Shown: positions 17,582 through 24,255 of the stretch, piece after piece | Layout: each line of letters opens with the position of its first letter | Position numbering within the stretch: the stretch's first letter is position 1 | Source: Ancylobacter gelatini | GTDB taxonomy: Bacteria > Pseudomonadota > Alphaproteobacteria > Rhizobiales > Xanthobacteraceae | Length of the DNA stretch: 64,000 bases | Assembly: GCF_022601675.1 (NCBI RefSeq) | Contig: NZ_JAKVIL010000005.1 | Coordinates: forward strand, 124,001-188,000 | Direction of reading: 5' to 3' | Translations under genes and position numbers: made by a program | The notes under the pieces: model-generated | What the model was told of the DNA's origin: nothing | What the model saw: only the letters and a program-made list of their open reading frames with translations | Database searches by the model: none

Positions 17582-17610
17582 CGCGCCGCCCATCGGGGAT
17601 GGGCGGCGCG
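17582..17610 (-). terminator. Strong hairpin terminator for the - strand ABC/CoA operon
   Basis: A perfect 12-bp stem (CGCGCCGCCCAT with its complement) closes a 5-base loop. Read on the - strand it is followed by TTCGTTC, a weak T-rich tail. It sits in the 211-base gap between convergent genes and could stop transcription in both directions. Confidence 0.65.
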
Positions 17611-17656
17611 GGGATCGGCCGGCTTCTGGTTGCCGGATGCCGGTCAGGTCAGCGGG

Positions 17657-18670
17657 TCACTGGCCCTTGGCCTTGGCGAGGAACGAACCGTCGAAGGTCT
17701 TCGACAGGTCGATGCTGGAGGCGCCGAAGCTCGGGTCGGTGGTGGTGAGCAGGCTGAGCGCGCTCTTCATGCTGGCTTCGTTGATGTTGCCGTCGGTCGA
17801 ATAGGCTTGGCGGGTCGCGTTGAACGCCTTGATGTAAAGCGCCTTGTCGCCCAGCCAGTACTCCTCCGGCACGGCGGCCGCGACCTGTTCCGGCGTCGCC
17901 GTCTCCAGCCACTTCAGCGTCTTGTAGAAGGCGTTGGTGAGAGCCTGGACGGTGTTCGGGTTCTCCTTGATGAAGCTTTCCTTCAGGTAGAGCACGGCCG
18001 CCGGGTTCATGCCGCCGAACACCTTCTGAGTGCCTTCGGTGGTGCGGGTGTCGACCAGCACCTCGATGGCGTCGAGATCCTGCAGCTTCGAGATAACCGG
18101 GTCGAGATGGGAGATGGCGTCGATCTCGCCGTTCTGCATGGCGGCCACGGCGGAGGCACCGCTGCCCACGCCGATGAAGGACGCGTCGTCCGGGTTCAGC
18201 CCGGCCTTCTTCATGAGATACTGCACGAGGATATAGGTCGAGGAGCCCGGCGCGGTGACGCCGATCTTCGCGCCCTTGAGGTCCGCGGCGGACTTGATGG
18301 TGCCCGCCTTGTCCTTGCGCACGGCGACGACGATGCCGGGATAGCGGCCGAGGTCGATGACCGCCCGCACATCCTGTTTCTTCTCCTGCATGCGGATGGT
18401 GTGCTCATAGGCGCCGGTCACGGCGTCGACCGAACCGCCGATCAGCGCCTGAAGCGACTTGGAGCCGCCGCCGAAATCGTTGATCTCGACGTTCAGGCCC
18501 TCTTCCTTGAAGTAGCCGAGGCGTTCGGCCAGGGTCAGGGGCAGGTAATACAGCAGGGGCTTGCCGCCGACACCCAGAGTGAGGTTGGGCTTCTCGATCT
18601 CGTTCGCCTGTGCGGCGCCGAAGGCGGGAATGAGAAGGCTTGCTGCAAGCAGCAGGGCACGCATCTTCAT
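17657..18670 (-). CDS. ABC transporter substrate-binding protein, NMT1/SsuA-like
   Basis: A 337-residue periplasmic receptor with a signal peptide ending near residue 22 (AQA/NEIEKP). The mature part has the NMT1/SsuA/TauA fold pattern: YYLPLTLAERLGYFKEEGL, VEINDFGGGSKSLQALIGGSVDA, then DLKGAKIGVTAPGSSTY and GEIDAISHLDP. Receptors of this class bind nitrate, sulfonates, aromatic acids, thiamine precursors and other small ligands, so motif alone does not fix the substrate. It is the last gene of a five-gene set and lies 143 bases after the permease with its own strong GGGAGGA ribosome-binding site, perhaps also its own promoter. Confidence 0.9.
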   Translation of the reverse strand: MKMRALLLAASLLIPAFGAAQANEIEKPNLTLGVGGKPLLYYLPLTLAERLGYFKEEGLNVEINDFGGGSKSLQALIGGSVDAVTGAYEHTIRMQEKKQDVRAVIDLGRYPGIVVAVRKDKAGTIKSAADLKGAKIGVTAPGSSTYILVQYLMKKAGLNPDDASFIGVGSGASAVAAMQNGEIDAISHLDPVISKLQDLDAIEVLVDTRTTEGTQKVFGGMNPAAVLYLKESFIKENPNTVQALTNAFYKTLKWLETATPEQVAAAVPEEYWLGDKALYIKAFNATRQAYSTDGNINEASMKSALSLLTTTDPSFGASSIDLSKTFDGSFLAKAKGQ

Positions 18671-18772
18671 TAGTATTCCTCCCGTTTGTTTTCGATTGAG
18701 GTCCCGGAGCCCCTATCGATCAGGCCGAGCCACCTGAAAGATGAGAAGGCACCGGGTCTATGGACTGGGGCC

Positions 18773-18808
18773 GATCCCGTCGAACGTCTTTCGACCTTCC
18801 GCGGGATC
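18773..18808. repeat. Nested inverted repeat between ABC permease and binding-protein genes
   Basis: GATCCCG pairs with CGGGATC 22 bases later, and inside them TCGAA pairs with TTCGA. The element lies in the 143-base gap preceding the binding-protein gene. It could be a transcript processing, attenuation or protein-binding site. Confidence 0.45.
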
Positions 18809-18813
18809 ACTGC

Positions 18814-19608
18814 CTAGTTCTGCCCGCTGGCGGATTGCGGCCGCCAGACGAGAAGCCGACGCTCGATCCGGGTCACGCCCCAGTCGATGACGAGCACGAA
18901 GGCGGCGAGAATGACCATGCCGGCGAACACACCGGTCACGTCGAACACGCCTTCGGCCTGATGGATGAGATAGCCCAGACCGGCCGATGAGCCGAGATAT
19001 TCGCCGACCACGGCGCCCACCAGGGCGAAGCCGACCGCCGTGTGCAGCGAGGAGAACATCCACGACAATGCGGACGGCCAGTACACGTTGCGGAACAGCT
19101 GGCGCTCGTTCATCCCCATCATGCGGGCATTGGCGAGAACGACCGGGCTCACTTCCTTCACGCCCTGATAGACGTTGAAGAACACGATGAAGAAGACGAG
19201 CGTGACGCCGAGCGCGACTTTCGACCAGATGCCGAGGCCGAGCCACAGCATGAAGATCGGCGCGAGGACCACGCGCGGCAGGGCGTTGAACATCTTCACA
19301 TAGGGATCGAACACGGCGGCCACATTCGGCTGGCGGGCGAACCAGAAGCCGAAGACGACGCCGGCGATCGAGCCGATGAGGAAGGCCAGCACGGTCTCGG
19401 TAAGCGTGATCCAGAGATGCTTCCAGATGACGCCGGTCGCGAACAGGGTGTAGACGCGCGTCAGCACGTCGCCCGGCTTGGAGAAGAAGAATTCCGGCAG
19501 CAGGTACTTGCCACCGATCGGCACGGTCGCCCCGACCTGCCAGATGGCGAGCGCCACCACAGCGACGAGGAGCTGAAGGAACAGCAGCTTGACGGGATGA
19601 AGCTTCAT
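18814..19608 (-). CDS. ABC transporter permease, SsuC/TauC-like
   Basis: A 264-residue permease with six hydrophobic segments. The frame is open upstream into the ATPase gene, but the ATG at 19608 overlaps the ATPase stop by four bases (ATGA) and gives the N-terminus MKLHPVKLLFLQLLVAVVAL. The EAA-type loop is VVLANARMMGMNERQLFRNVYWPSALSWM, then VGFALVGAVVGEYLGSSAGLGYLI. The family moves nitrate, sulfonates or bulky acids handed over by NMT1-type receptors. It is the transmembrane subunit (as a homodimer) of this importer. Confidence 0.93.
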   Translation of the reverse strand: MKLHPVKLLFLQLLVAVVALAIWQVGATVPIGGKYLLPEFFFSKPGDVLTRVYTLFATGVIWKHLWITLTETVLAFLIGSIAGVVFGFWFARQPNVAAVFDPYVKMFNALPRVVLAPIFMLWLGLGIWSKVALGVTLVFFIVFFNVYQGVKEVSPVVLANARMMGMNERQLFRNVYWPSALSWMFSSLHTAVGFALVGAVVGEYLGSSAGLGYLIHQAEGVFDVTGVFAGMVILAAFVLVIDWGVTRIERRLLVWRPQSASGQN

Positions 19609-20456
19609 GACGCGAGGTCCTCCCCGTAGGTCTTGGCGACCTCGGCCTTGAGCTGGTTCCAGATCTGCCGATGCAACTCGTGAAAGCGCGGGTCGAGACG
19701 AATATCGGCCGTGTCGCGCGGGCGGGCGAGGTCGATCGGGAAGTCGCCGATGATCCGCGCCTCCGGGCCGGCGGACATGATGACGACGCGGTCGGAAAGC
19801 GCGATCGCCTCCTCCAGATCGTGGGTGACGAACAGCACCGCCTTGCGGTCCTGTGCCCAGAGGCGGAGCAGCAGCGTACCCATGATCTGACGCGTCTGGG
19901 CGTCGAGCGGCCCGAAGGGTTCGTCCATGAGCAGGATCTTGGGGTGACGCACCAGCACCTGGGCGAGGCCGACGCGCTTGCGCTGGCCGCCGGAGAGCTG
20001 GTGCGGGTAGCGGTCGCCGAAGCGGCCGAGGCCTACTTTCTTCAGCCATTCCTGCGCCTCGACGAGCGCGTCCGCGCGGCGCGTGCCGCCGATCTCCAGC
20101 GCGATCGCGATGTTGTCGAGCGCGGTCTTCCAGGGCATCAGGGCGTCCTGCTGGAAGAGATAGCCGGCCTGCGCGTTCAGCCCGTTCAGCGGGGCGCCGA
20201 AAACCGTCACCGTGCCGCTGGCCGGTGCGAGCAGACCGGCCGTGGCGTTGAGGAGGGTGGACTTGCCGCAGCCCGTGGGGCCGACAATGGCGACGAACTC
20301 GCCTTCGCGCACATGCAGCGAGGTCGGGGCAACGGCCTTGTAGACCGGCTGGCCCTTCATCGCGAAACTGATACTGACATCGTCGAGCGCGACCGCCATC
20401 GGCGCGGCATCAGATGCCGCCTCCTGAACGACCGGTCGCCTGAGGGCGGCCTCCAT
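19605..20456 (-). CDS. ABC transporter ATP-binding protein, SsuB/TauB-like
   Basis: A 283-residue ATPase. The ATG at 20456 is preferred over the one at 20471 because GGGAGGAAG sits at ideal spacing before it. Walker A is GPTGCGKST, the Q-loop is YLFQQDALMPWKT, the signature motif is LSGGQRKRVGLAQ, Walker B is ILLMDEPFGPLDAQT, and the switch is VTHDLEEAIALSDR, all typical of the nitrate/sulfonate/taurine group. It lies 26 bases after the lyase gene and overlaps the permease gene (ATGA). It supplies energy to the importer. Confidence 0.94.
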   Translation of the reverse strand: MEAALRRPVVQEAASDAAPMAVALDDVSISFAMKGQPVYKAVAPTSLHVREGEFVAIVGPTGCGKSTLLNATAGLLAPASGTVTVFGAPLNGLNAQAGYLFQQDALMPWKTALDNIAIALEIGGTRRADALVEAQEWLKKVGLGRFGDRYPHQLSGGQRKRVGLAQVLVRHPKILLMDEPFGPLDAQTRQIMGTLLLRLWAQDRKAVLFVTHDLEEAIALSDRVVIMSAGPEARIIGDFPIDLARPRDTADIRLDPRFHELHRQIWNQLKAEVAKTYGEDLAS

Positions 20457-20482
20457 GTCACTTCCTCCCATCTTTTGTCTTG

Positions 20483-21427
20483 TTATGAGGCGGCAAGGCG
20501 GGTCGGCGCGGGGTGCAGATCGCCGCTCCGGCCCGCCTTGGCCACCTGTCCTGGTATGTCGTGCCCGATGAGGGACGGCAGAGCGCGTGCCCGTTCAAGC
20601 AGGCGGGCGAGGTCTACACCACTGTACACGCCCATCTCGTCCAGCATGTGGACGAGGTCCTCGGTCGAAATATTGCCGGTCGCGCCGGGTGCGAAGGGGC
20701 AGCCGCCCAGCCCGCCCAGCGAGGCATCGAAACGGTCGGCGCCGGCGTCGAGCGCCGCCAGCACATTGGCGAGCCCCATGCCGCGCGTGTTGTGGAAGTG
20801 CAGCGTGAGCGGCAGCGCGCCGAACTGGCGCCGCACGGCGGCGACGAGGTGAGCCACCTGTCGCGGATTGGCCATGCCGGTGGTGTCCGCCAGCGTGACG
20901 GAATGAAGGCCGATATTCAGGAAATTCTCGATCATCTCCAGCACCTTGGGCTCGGGCTGGGCGCCCTCGAACGGACAGCCGAAGGCGGTGGCGATCGAGC
21001 CGTTGAGCGTCGTTTGCGTGCCGCGTGCGGCCTCCACGATGGCGCGGAAGCCGGCAAGCGACTGCGCGGGGGTCATCCGCATATTGGCAAGGTTATGGGT
21101 CTCGCTCACCGACAGGACGAGGTTCAGCTCGTTCATCCCGGCGTCGAGCGCCTCCTGCGCCCCGCGCAGGTTCGGCACCAGCGCCACATAGGTCACGCCG
21201 GGCCTGCGTGTGATGGCGCGCGCGACCTCGCGCGCATCGGCGAGGTTCGGCACCGCTTTCGGGGAAACGAAGGAGGTGACCTCGATCTTCGACACGCCGG
21301 TCTGCGACAGGGCATCGATGAGGGCGATCTTGTCGGCAGTGGGCAGGAATCGCGGCTCGATCTGGAGCCCGTCGCGCGTGACGACTTCCTGGATGTGGAC
21401 GCGGGGCGGGAAGGCTTCCCAGTTCAT
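20483..21427 (-). CDS. Hydroxymethylglutaryl-CoA lyase-like enzyme
   Basis: A 314-residue DRE-TIM metallolyase. The N-terminal VVTRDGLQIE carries the catalytic Arg-Asp pair (R18, D19), the metal-binding HFHNTRG lies after strand 7, and the family signature GGCPFAPGATGN contains the catalytic cysteine. HMG-CoA lyase splits 3-hydroxy-3-methylglutaryl-CoA into acetyl-CoA and acetoacetate. Relatives act on citramalyl-CoA or longer 3-hydroxy-3-alkylglutaryl-CoAs. It is translationally coupled (ATGA) to the CoA-transferase gene, so the pair probably activates and then cleaves one acid. No leucine-catabolism genes (isovaleryl-CoA dehydrogenase, methylcrotonyl-CoA carboxylase) are adjacent, which argues for a dedicated imported substrate. 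Confidence 0.92.
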   Translation of the reverse strand: MNWEAFPPRVHIQEVVTRDGLQIEPRFLPTADKIALIDALSQTGVSKIEVTSFVSPKAVPNLADAREVARAITRRPGVTYVALVPNLRGAQEALDAGMNELNLVLSVSETHNLANMRMTPAQSLAGFRAIVEAARGTQTTLNGSIATAFGCPFEGAQPEPKVLEMIENFLNIGLHSVTLADTTGMANPRQVAHLVAAVRRQFGALPLTLHFHNTRGMGLANVLAALDAGADRFDASLGGLGGCPFAPGATGNISTEDLVHMLDEMGVYSGVDLARLLERARALPSLIGHDIPGQVAKAGRSGDLHPAPTRLAAS

Positions 21428-22653
21428 ATGTCCTCTCCCCGCATGATGGCGCCACCGCGGGCGAGCCTCTCGATCTCCTCGGCACTGTAGCCGAGCCGCT
21501 CCAGAACCGGCGCCGTGTGTTCGCCAAGCCGGGGCCCGAGCCAGTTCACCGCCCCCGGTGTTTCTGAAAGCTGCGGCACGATGCCCGGCATCCTGACCTC
21601 GGTGCCGTCCGGCAGCGTCGAGGCGACGATCATGTTACGCGCGAGATATTGCGGGTCTGAAACGATGTCGGCCACCGAATAGATGCGCCCGTTCGGAACT
21701 TCGGCGCGGTCCAGCGCGGCCGTGACCTCCTCCAGCGAGTGGCGGCGGGTCCATTCCGCGATCGTGGCATCGATCATCTCGACATGGGCGACGCGGCCGT
21801 CATTGGACGCAAAGCGCGGATCGCTCGCCATGTCCTCGCGGCCGATCGCCGACATGAGCCGCTTGAAGATGGCGTCGCCATTGCCGGCGACGATGACGTA
21901 GCTGCCTTCGGAAGTGGGGTAGGAATTCGACGGCGCGATGCCCGGCAGCGAGCCGCCCGAGCGCTCGCGCACGAAGTTGAACAGGTCGTATTCCGGGATC
22001 AGGCTCTCCATGAGATTGAAGACGCTCTCATAGAGCGAGACGTCGATCACCTGGCCCGCTCCGCCGCTCTTGACGCGCAGCAGCGCCATCAGGGCGCCCA
22101 TCACCGCGTGAAGGGCGGCCAGCGAGTCGCCGATGCTGATGCCGGTGCGCGCCGGGGGGCGGTCCGGGTCGCCGGTGGTGAACCGCATGCCGCCCATGGC
22201 TTCGCCCACCGCGCCGAAGCCGGGGCGCTCGCGATAGGGACCATCCTGGCCGAAGCCGGAGATGCGCACCATGACGAGCTTGGGATTGACCTCGCGCAGC
22301 GCCTCCCAGCCCAGACCCCAGCGCTCCAGCGTGCCGGGGCGGAAATTCTCGATCAGCACGTCCGCCTCACCCACGAGACGGCGCACGATCTCCTGGCCCT
22401 CGGGCAGCCGGAGATTGACCGCGACCGACTTCTTGTTGCGCGATTGCAGATACCACCAGAGCGAGGTGCCGTTGTGCAGCTTGCGCCATTTGCGCAGCGG
22501 GTCGCCCTCGCCGGGCGCCTCGATCTTGATGACCTCGGCGCCGAAATCGGCCATCAGCCGAGACGCGAAGGGCGCGGCAATGAGATTGCCGAGCTCGACA
22601 ACGCGAATTCCAGACAGGGGACCGGCCGCAGGATTGGCCGCGGTACCTTCCAT
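21424..22653 (-). CDS. CaiB/BaiF-family (class III) CoA-transferase
   Basis: A 409-residue family III CoA-transferase of usual length. The N-terminal Rossmann part is IRVVELGNLIAAPFASRLMADFGAEVIKIE. The catalytic aspartate that forms the acyl-anhydride is D176 in GISIGDSLAALH. ENFRPGTLERWGL and SGFGQDGPYRERPGF are conserved blocks. It moves CoA to a carboxylic acid from a donor such as succinyl- or acetyl-CoA. It overlaps the lyase gene by four bases and is the first gene after the LysR regulator on the same strand. The presumed product is a 3-hydroxyacyl-CoA substrate for the lyase (inference). Confidence 0.92.
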   Translation of the reverse strand: MEGTAANPAAGPLSGIRVVELGNLIAAPFASRLMADFGAEVIKIEAPGEGDPLRKWRKLHNGTSLWWYLQSRNKKSVAVNLRLPEGQEIVRRLVGEADVLIENFRPGTLERWGLGWEALREVNPKLVMVRISGFGQDGPYRERPGFGAVGEAMGGMRFTTGDPDRPPARTGISIGDSLAALHAVMGALMALLRVKSGGAGQVIDVSLYESVFNLMESLIPEYDLFNFVRERSGGSLPGIAPSNSYPTSEGSYVIVAGNGDAIFKRLMSAIGREDMASDPRFASNDGRVAHVEMIDATIAEWTRRHSLEEVTAALDRAEVPNGRIYSVADIVSDPQYLARNMIVASTLPDGTEVRMPGIVPQLSETPGAVNWLGPRLGEHTAPVLERLGYSAEEIERLARGGAIMRGEDI

Positions 22654-22718
22654 AGACGACGCTCCTCACCAGAACTTTTTTCTTTTTCTATCGGTCGAAC
22701 CGGCGCCCGGGTCCAATA

Positions 22719-22734
22719 GTCTTTAGACAAAGAC
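22719..22734. promoter_or_regulatory. Putative LysR-type operator upstream of the CoA-transferase gene
   Basis: A perfect dyad GTCTTT-AGAC-AAAGAC lies in the 102-base gap between the LysR gene and the CoA-transferase gene. It also contains a T-N11-A spacing (22717-22729), the generic LysR-box rule. It is AT-rich against a GC-rich background, which makes it stand out. Binding by the adjacent LysR protein is inference. Confidence 0.5.
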
Positions 22735-22755
22735 CATTCGCGAACGGAGAACGCT

Positions 22756-23745
22756 CTACGGTCGCGACGCCGCCGATGGACGCGCATCGCCGATGGCGGC
22801 TGCCTTGAGGTGCTCGTACATCAGCCGCGCGGCGGAGGGCAAGGTCCGCCCCTCGCGGACGAGAAGCTGGAGCTGGCGCGCTGCCCACGGATCGCTGAGC
22901 GGAATGGCGCGCAGGTTCATTCCCCCGCCGAGAATATCGAAGGACCGATCGGGAATGAGCGCTATGCCCATATTCGCCTGAACCATCCGGCAGACCGCAT
23001 CGAAGCCTGGAACGTGCACGCGCAGCCTGATCTTGCGGCCCAGAAGACTGGCGGCGTAGTGCGAGCGCCGATAGATCGAACTCTCCGGATGCAGGCCGAT
23101 ATGGTCGAAGGCGAGCGTCTCCTCGAAATGCAGGCGTTCGCGAGCGGCGAGCGGGTGATCGGGGCGCATGACGACGACGAGATGATCCCGCCGATAGGGG
23201 CAGATCTCCAGCGCGCCGTTCTCGACGTCGCCGGAGCAGATCCCGATATCCGCGGCCCCCTCCGCGATTCCCGTCACCACCTCGGTACTGGGCCGCTCCT
23301 GCAGGTCGAGCCGCAGCAGGCTGTGCTTTTCCAGGAAAGAGGGCAGATCCTCGGGCAGGAACTGAACGATGGCCGAGAGATTGGCGAACATGCGCACATG
23401 GCCGCGCACGCCGATGGAATATTCGCTGAGTTCAACTCCCATTTTCTCGATGCCGAGCATGGTGGCCCGGGCGTGGTGCAGCAGCGTCTCTCCGGCCGGG
23501 GTCAGGACCATGCCCTTTGCCATGCGGTCAAAAAGGTTGATGGCGAGGATCTCCTCCAGATCCGACAGCCGCTTCGACACGGCGGAGGCGGCGATGCCCT
23601 CGCGGCGCGCGGCCTTGGTCAGCGAGCCTTCCTCGCAGATCGCCACGAACAGCCGCAGCGAGGTGATGTCCACGCGCCGCAGGAACTGATGGATCGTCGA
23701 CGCGGAGGATGCCCCCGGCGGGGCGGGCGGCTGCGTGATCGCCAT
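22756..23745 (-). CDS. LysR-family transcriptional regulator
   Basis: A 329-residue regulator. A 25-residue N-terminal extension precedes the winged helix-turn-helix: ITSLRLFVAICEEGSLTKAA, then AASAVSKRLSDLEE and LFDRMAKGMVLTPAGE. The effector domain runs from about residue 110 with the usual LysR substrate-binding pattern, including ADIGICSGDVENG and HPLAARERLHFEE. It is encoded immediately upstream of the CoA-transferase/lyase/ABC operon and on the same strand. It is therefore the likely activator, sensing the imported acid or its CoA ester. The upstream 183 bases hold no recognisable gene. Confidence 0.93.
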   Translation of the reverse strand: MAITQPPAPPGASSASTIHQFLRRVDITSLRLFVAICEEGSLTKAARREGIAASAVSKRLSDLEEILAINLFDRMAKGMVLTPAGETLLHHARATMLGIEKMGVELSEYSIGVRGHVRMFANLSAIVQFLPEDLPSFLEKHSLLRLDLQERPSTEVVTGIAEGAADIGICSGDVENGALEICPYRRDHLVVVMRPDHPLAARERLHFEETLAFDHIGLHPESSIYRRSHYAASLLGRKIRLRVHVPGFDAVCRMVQANMGIALIPDRSFDILGGGMNLRAIPLSDPWAARQLQLLVREGRTLPSAARLMYEHLKAAAIGDARPSAASRP

Positions 23746-23928
23746 GGCTGTCCTCCCAATGGAACCGCAAGGGCGGACGGAGGCCCATGCGCCCGGTCTC
23801 CCGTTCCGCGCGTCAGACCGTTCGACCGATTCCGCCGCAGTATCGGTTCCGTCCGGGCCTGCCGCAACAATGGCGCGGGCATCCAGAGACCGACGTGTCG
23901 CAGGCCGACGCGAGCGGCACCGCGCACC

Positions 23929-24255
23929 CTAGGTGTGGGGGCCAAGCCGGTCGGCCATGGCGATGCCGACGAGCAGCAGCGCGAACGCGGTTCCCGTGCC
24001 TAGTCGGCGGGAGAAACGGGAGCGTGGCGCGTAGACGAACCTGTCAAAGAGGCCGGCCACGAGGGAGACCGCTGCCGCGGCCGGCCAGCCCAGCCGCACA
24101 CCCAGCAGGAACAGCGAACCGATCAGCGCGGCGGTTCCCAGTGTGGCGAGAACGGGGCAGGCCTTCTCGTGTGTTTCATTCAGCAGCCCCAGGAACGTTG
24201 GCAGGCTCAACGTCACCGACAGAACGAGCATGAGCATCACGAAAGGGAAGAGCAT
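23929..24255 (-). CDS. Small polytopic membrane protein at the end of the nitrate assimilation operon
   Basis: A 108-residue protein I do not recognise. The ATG at 24255 lies inside the 3' end of nasA, giving a 19-base overlap, which fits translational coupling. The sequence has four hydrophobic segments (about residues 2-22, 34-48, 52-66 and 86-102), with a CPVLATLG segment and a basic YAPRSRFSRRLG loop before the last helix. No transport or cofactor motif is visible. Its position as the last gene of the nitrate unit suggests a linked role, but it may simply be a downstream passenger. Confidence 0.65.
   Translation of the reverse strand: MLFPFVMLMLVLSVTLSLPTFLGLLNETHEKACPVLATLGTAALIGSLFLLGVRLGWPAAAAVSLVAGLFDRFVYAPRSRFSRRLGTGTAFALLLVGIAMADRLGPHT

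Noticed and set aside
21424-22653. Suspicion that the CoA-transferase lacks its catalytic aspartate (FGAVGEAMGG block)
   Set aside because: The catalytic aspartate of this family lies in the following GxxxxD motif, and D176 is present in GISIGDSLAALH.
23746-23928. Possible EcfG promoter upstream of the LysR gene (GGAAC-N17-CGGT)
   Set aside because: The -10 element does not match GTT at the needed position, so it is likely chance.
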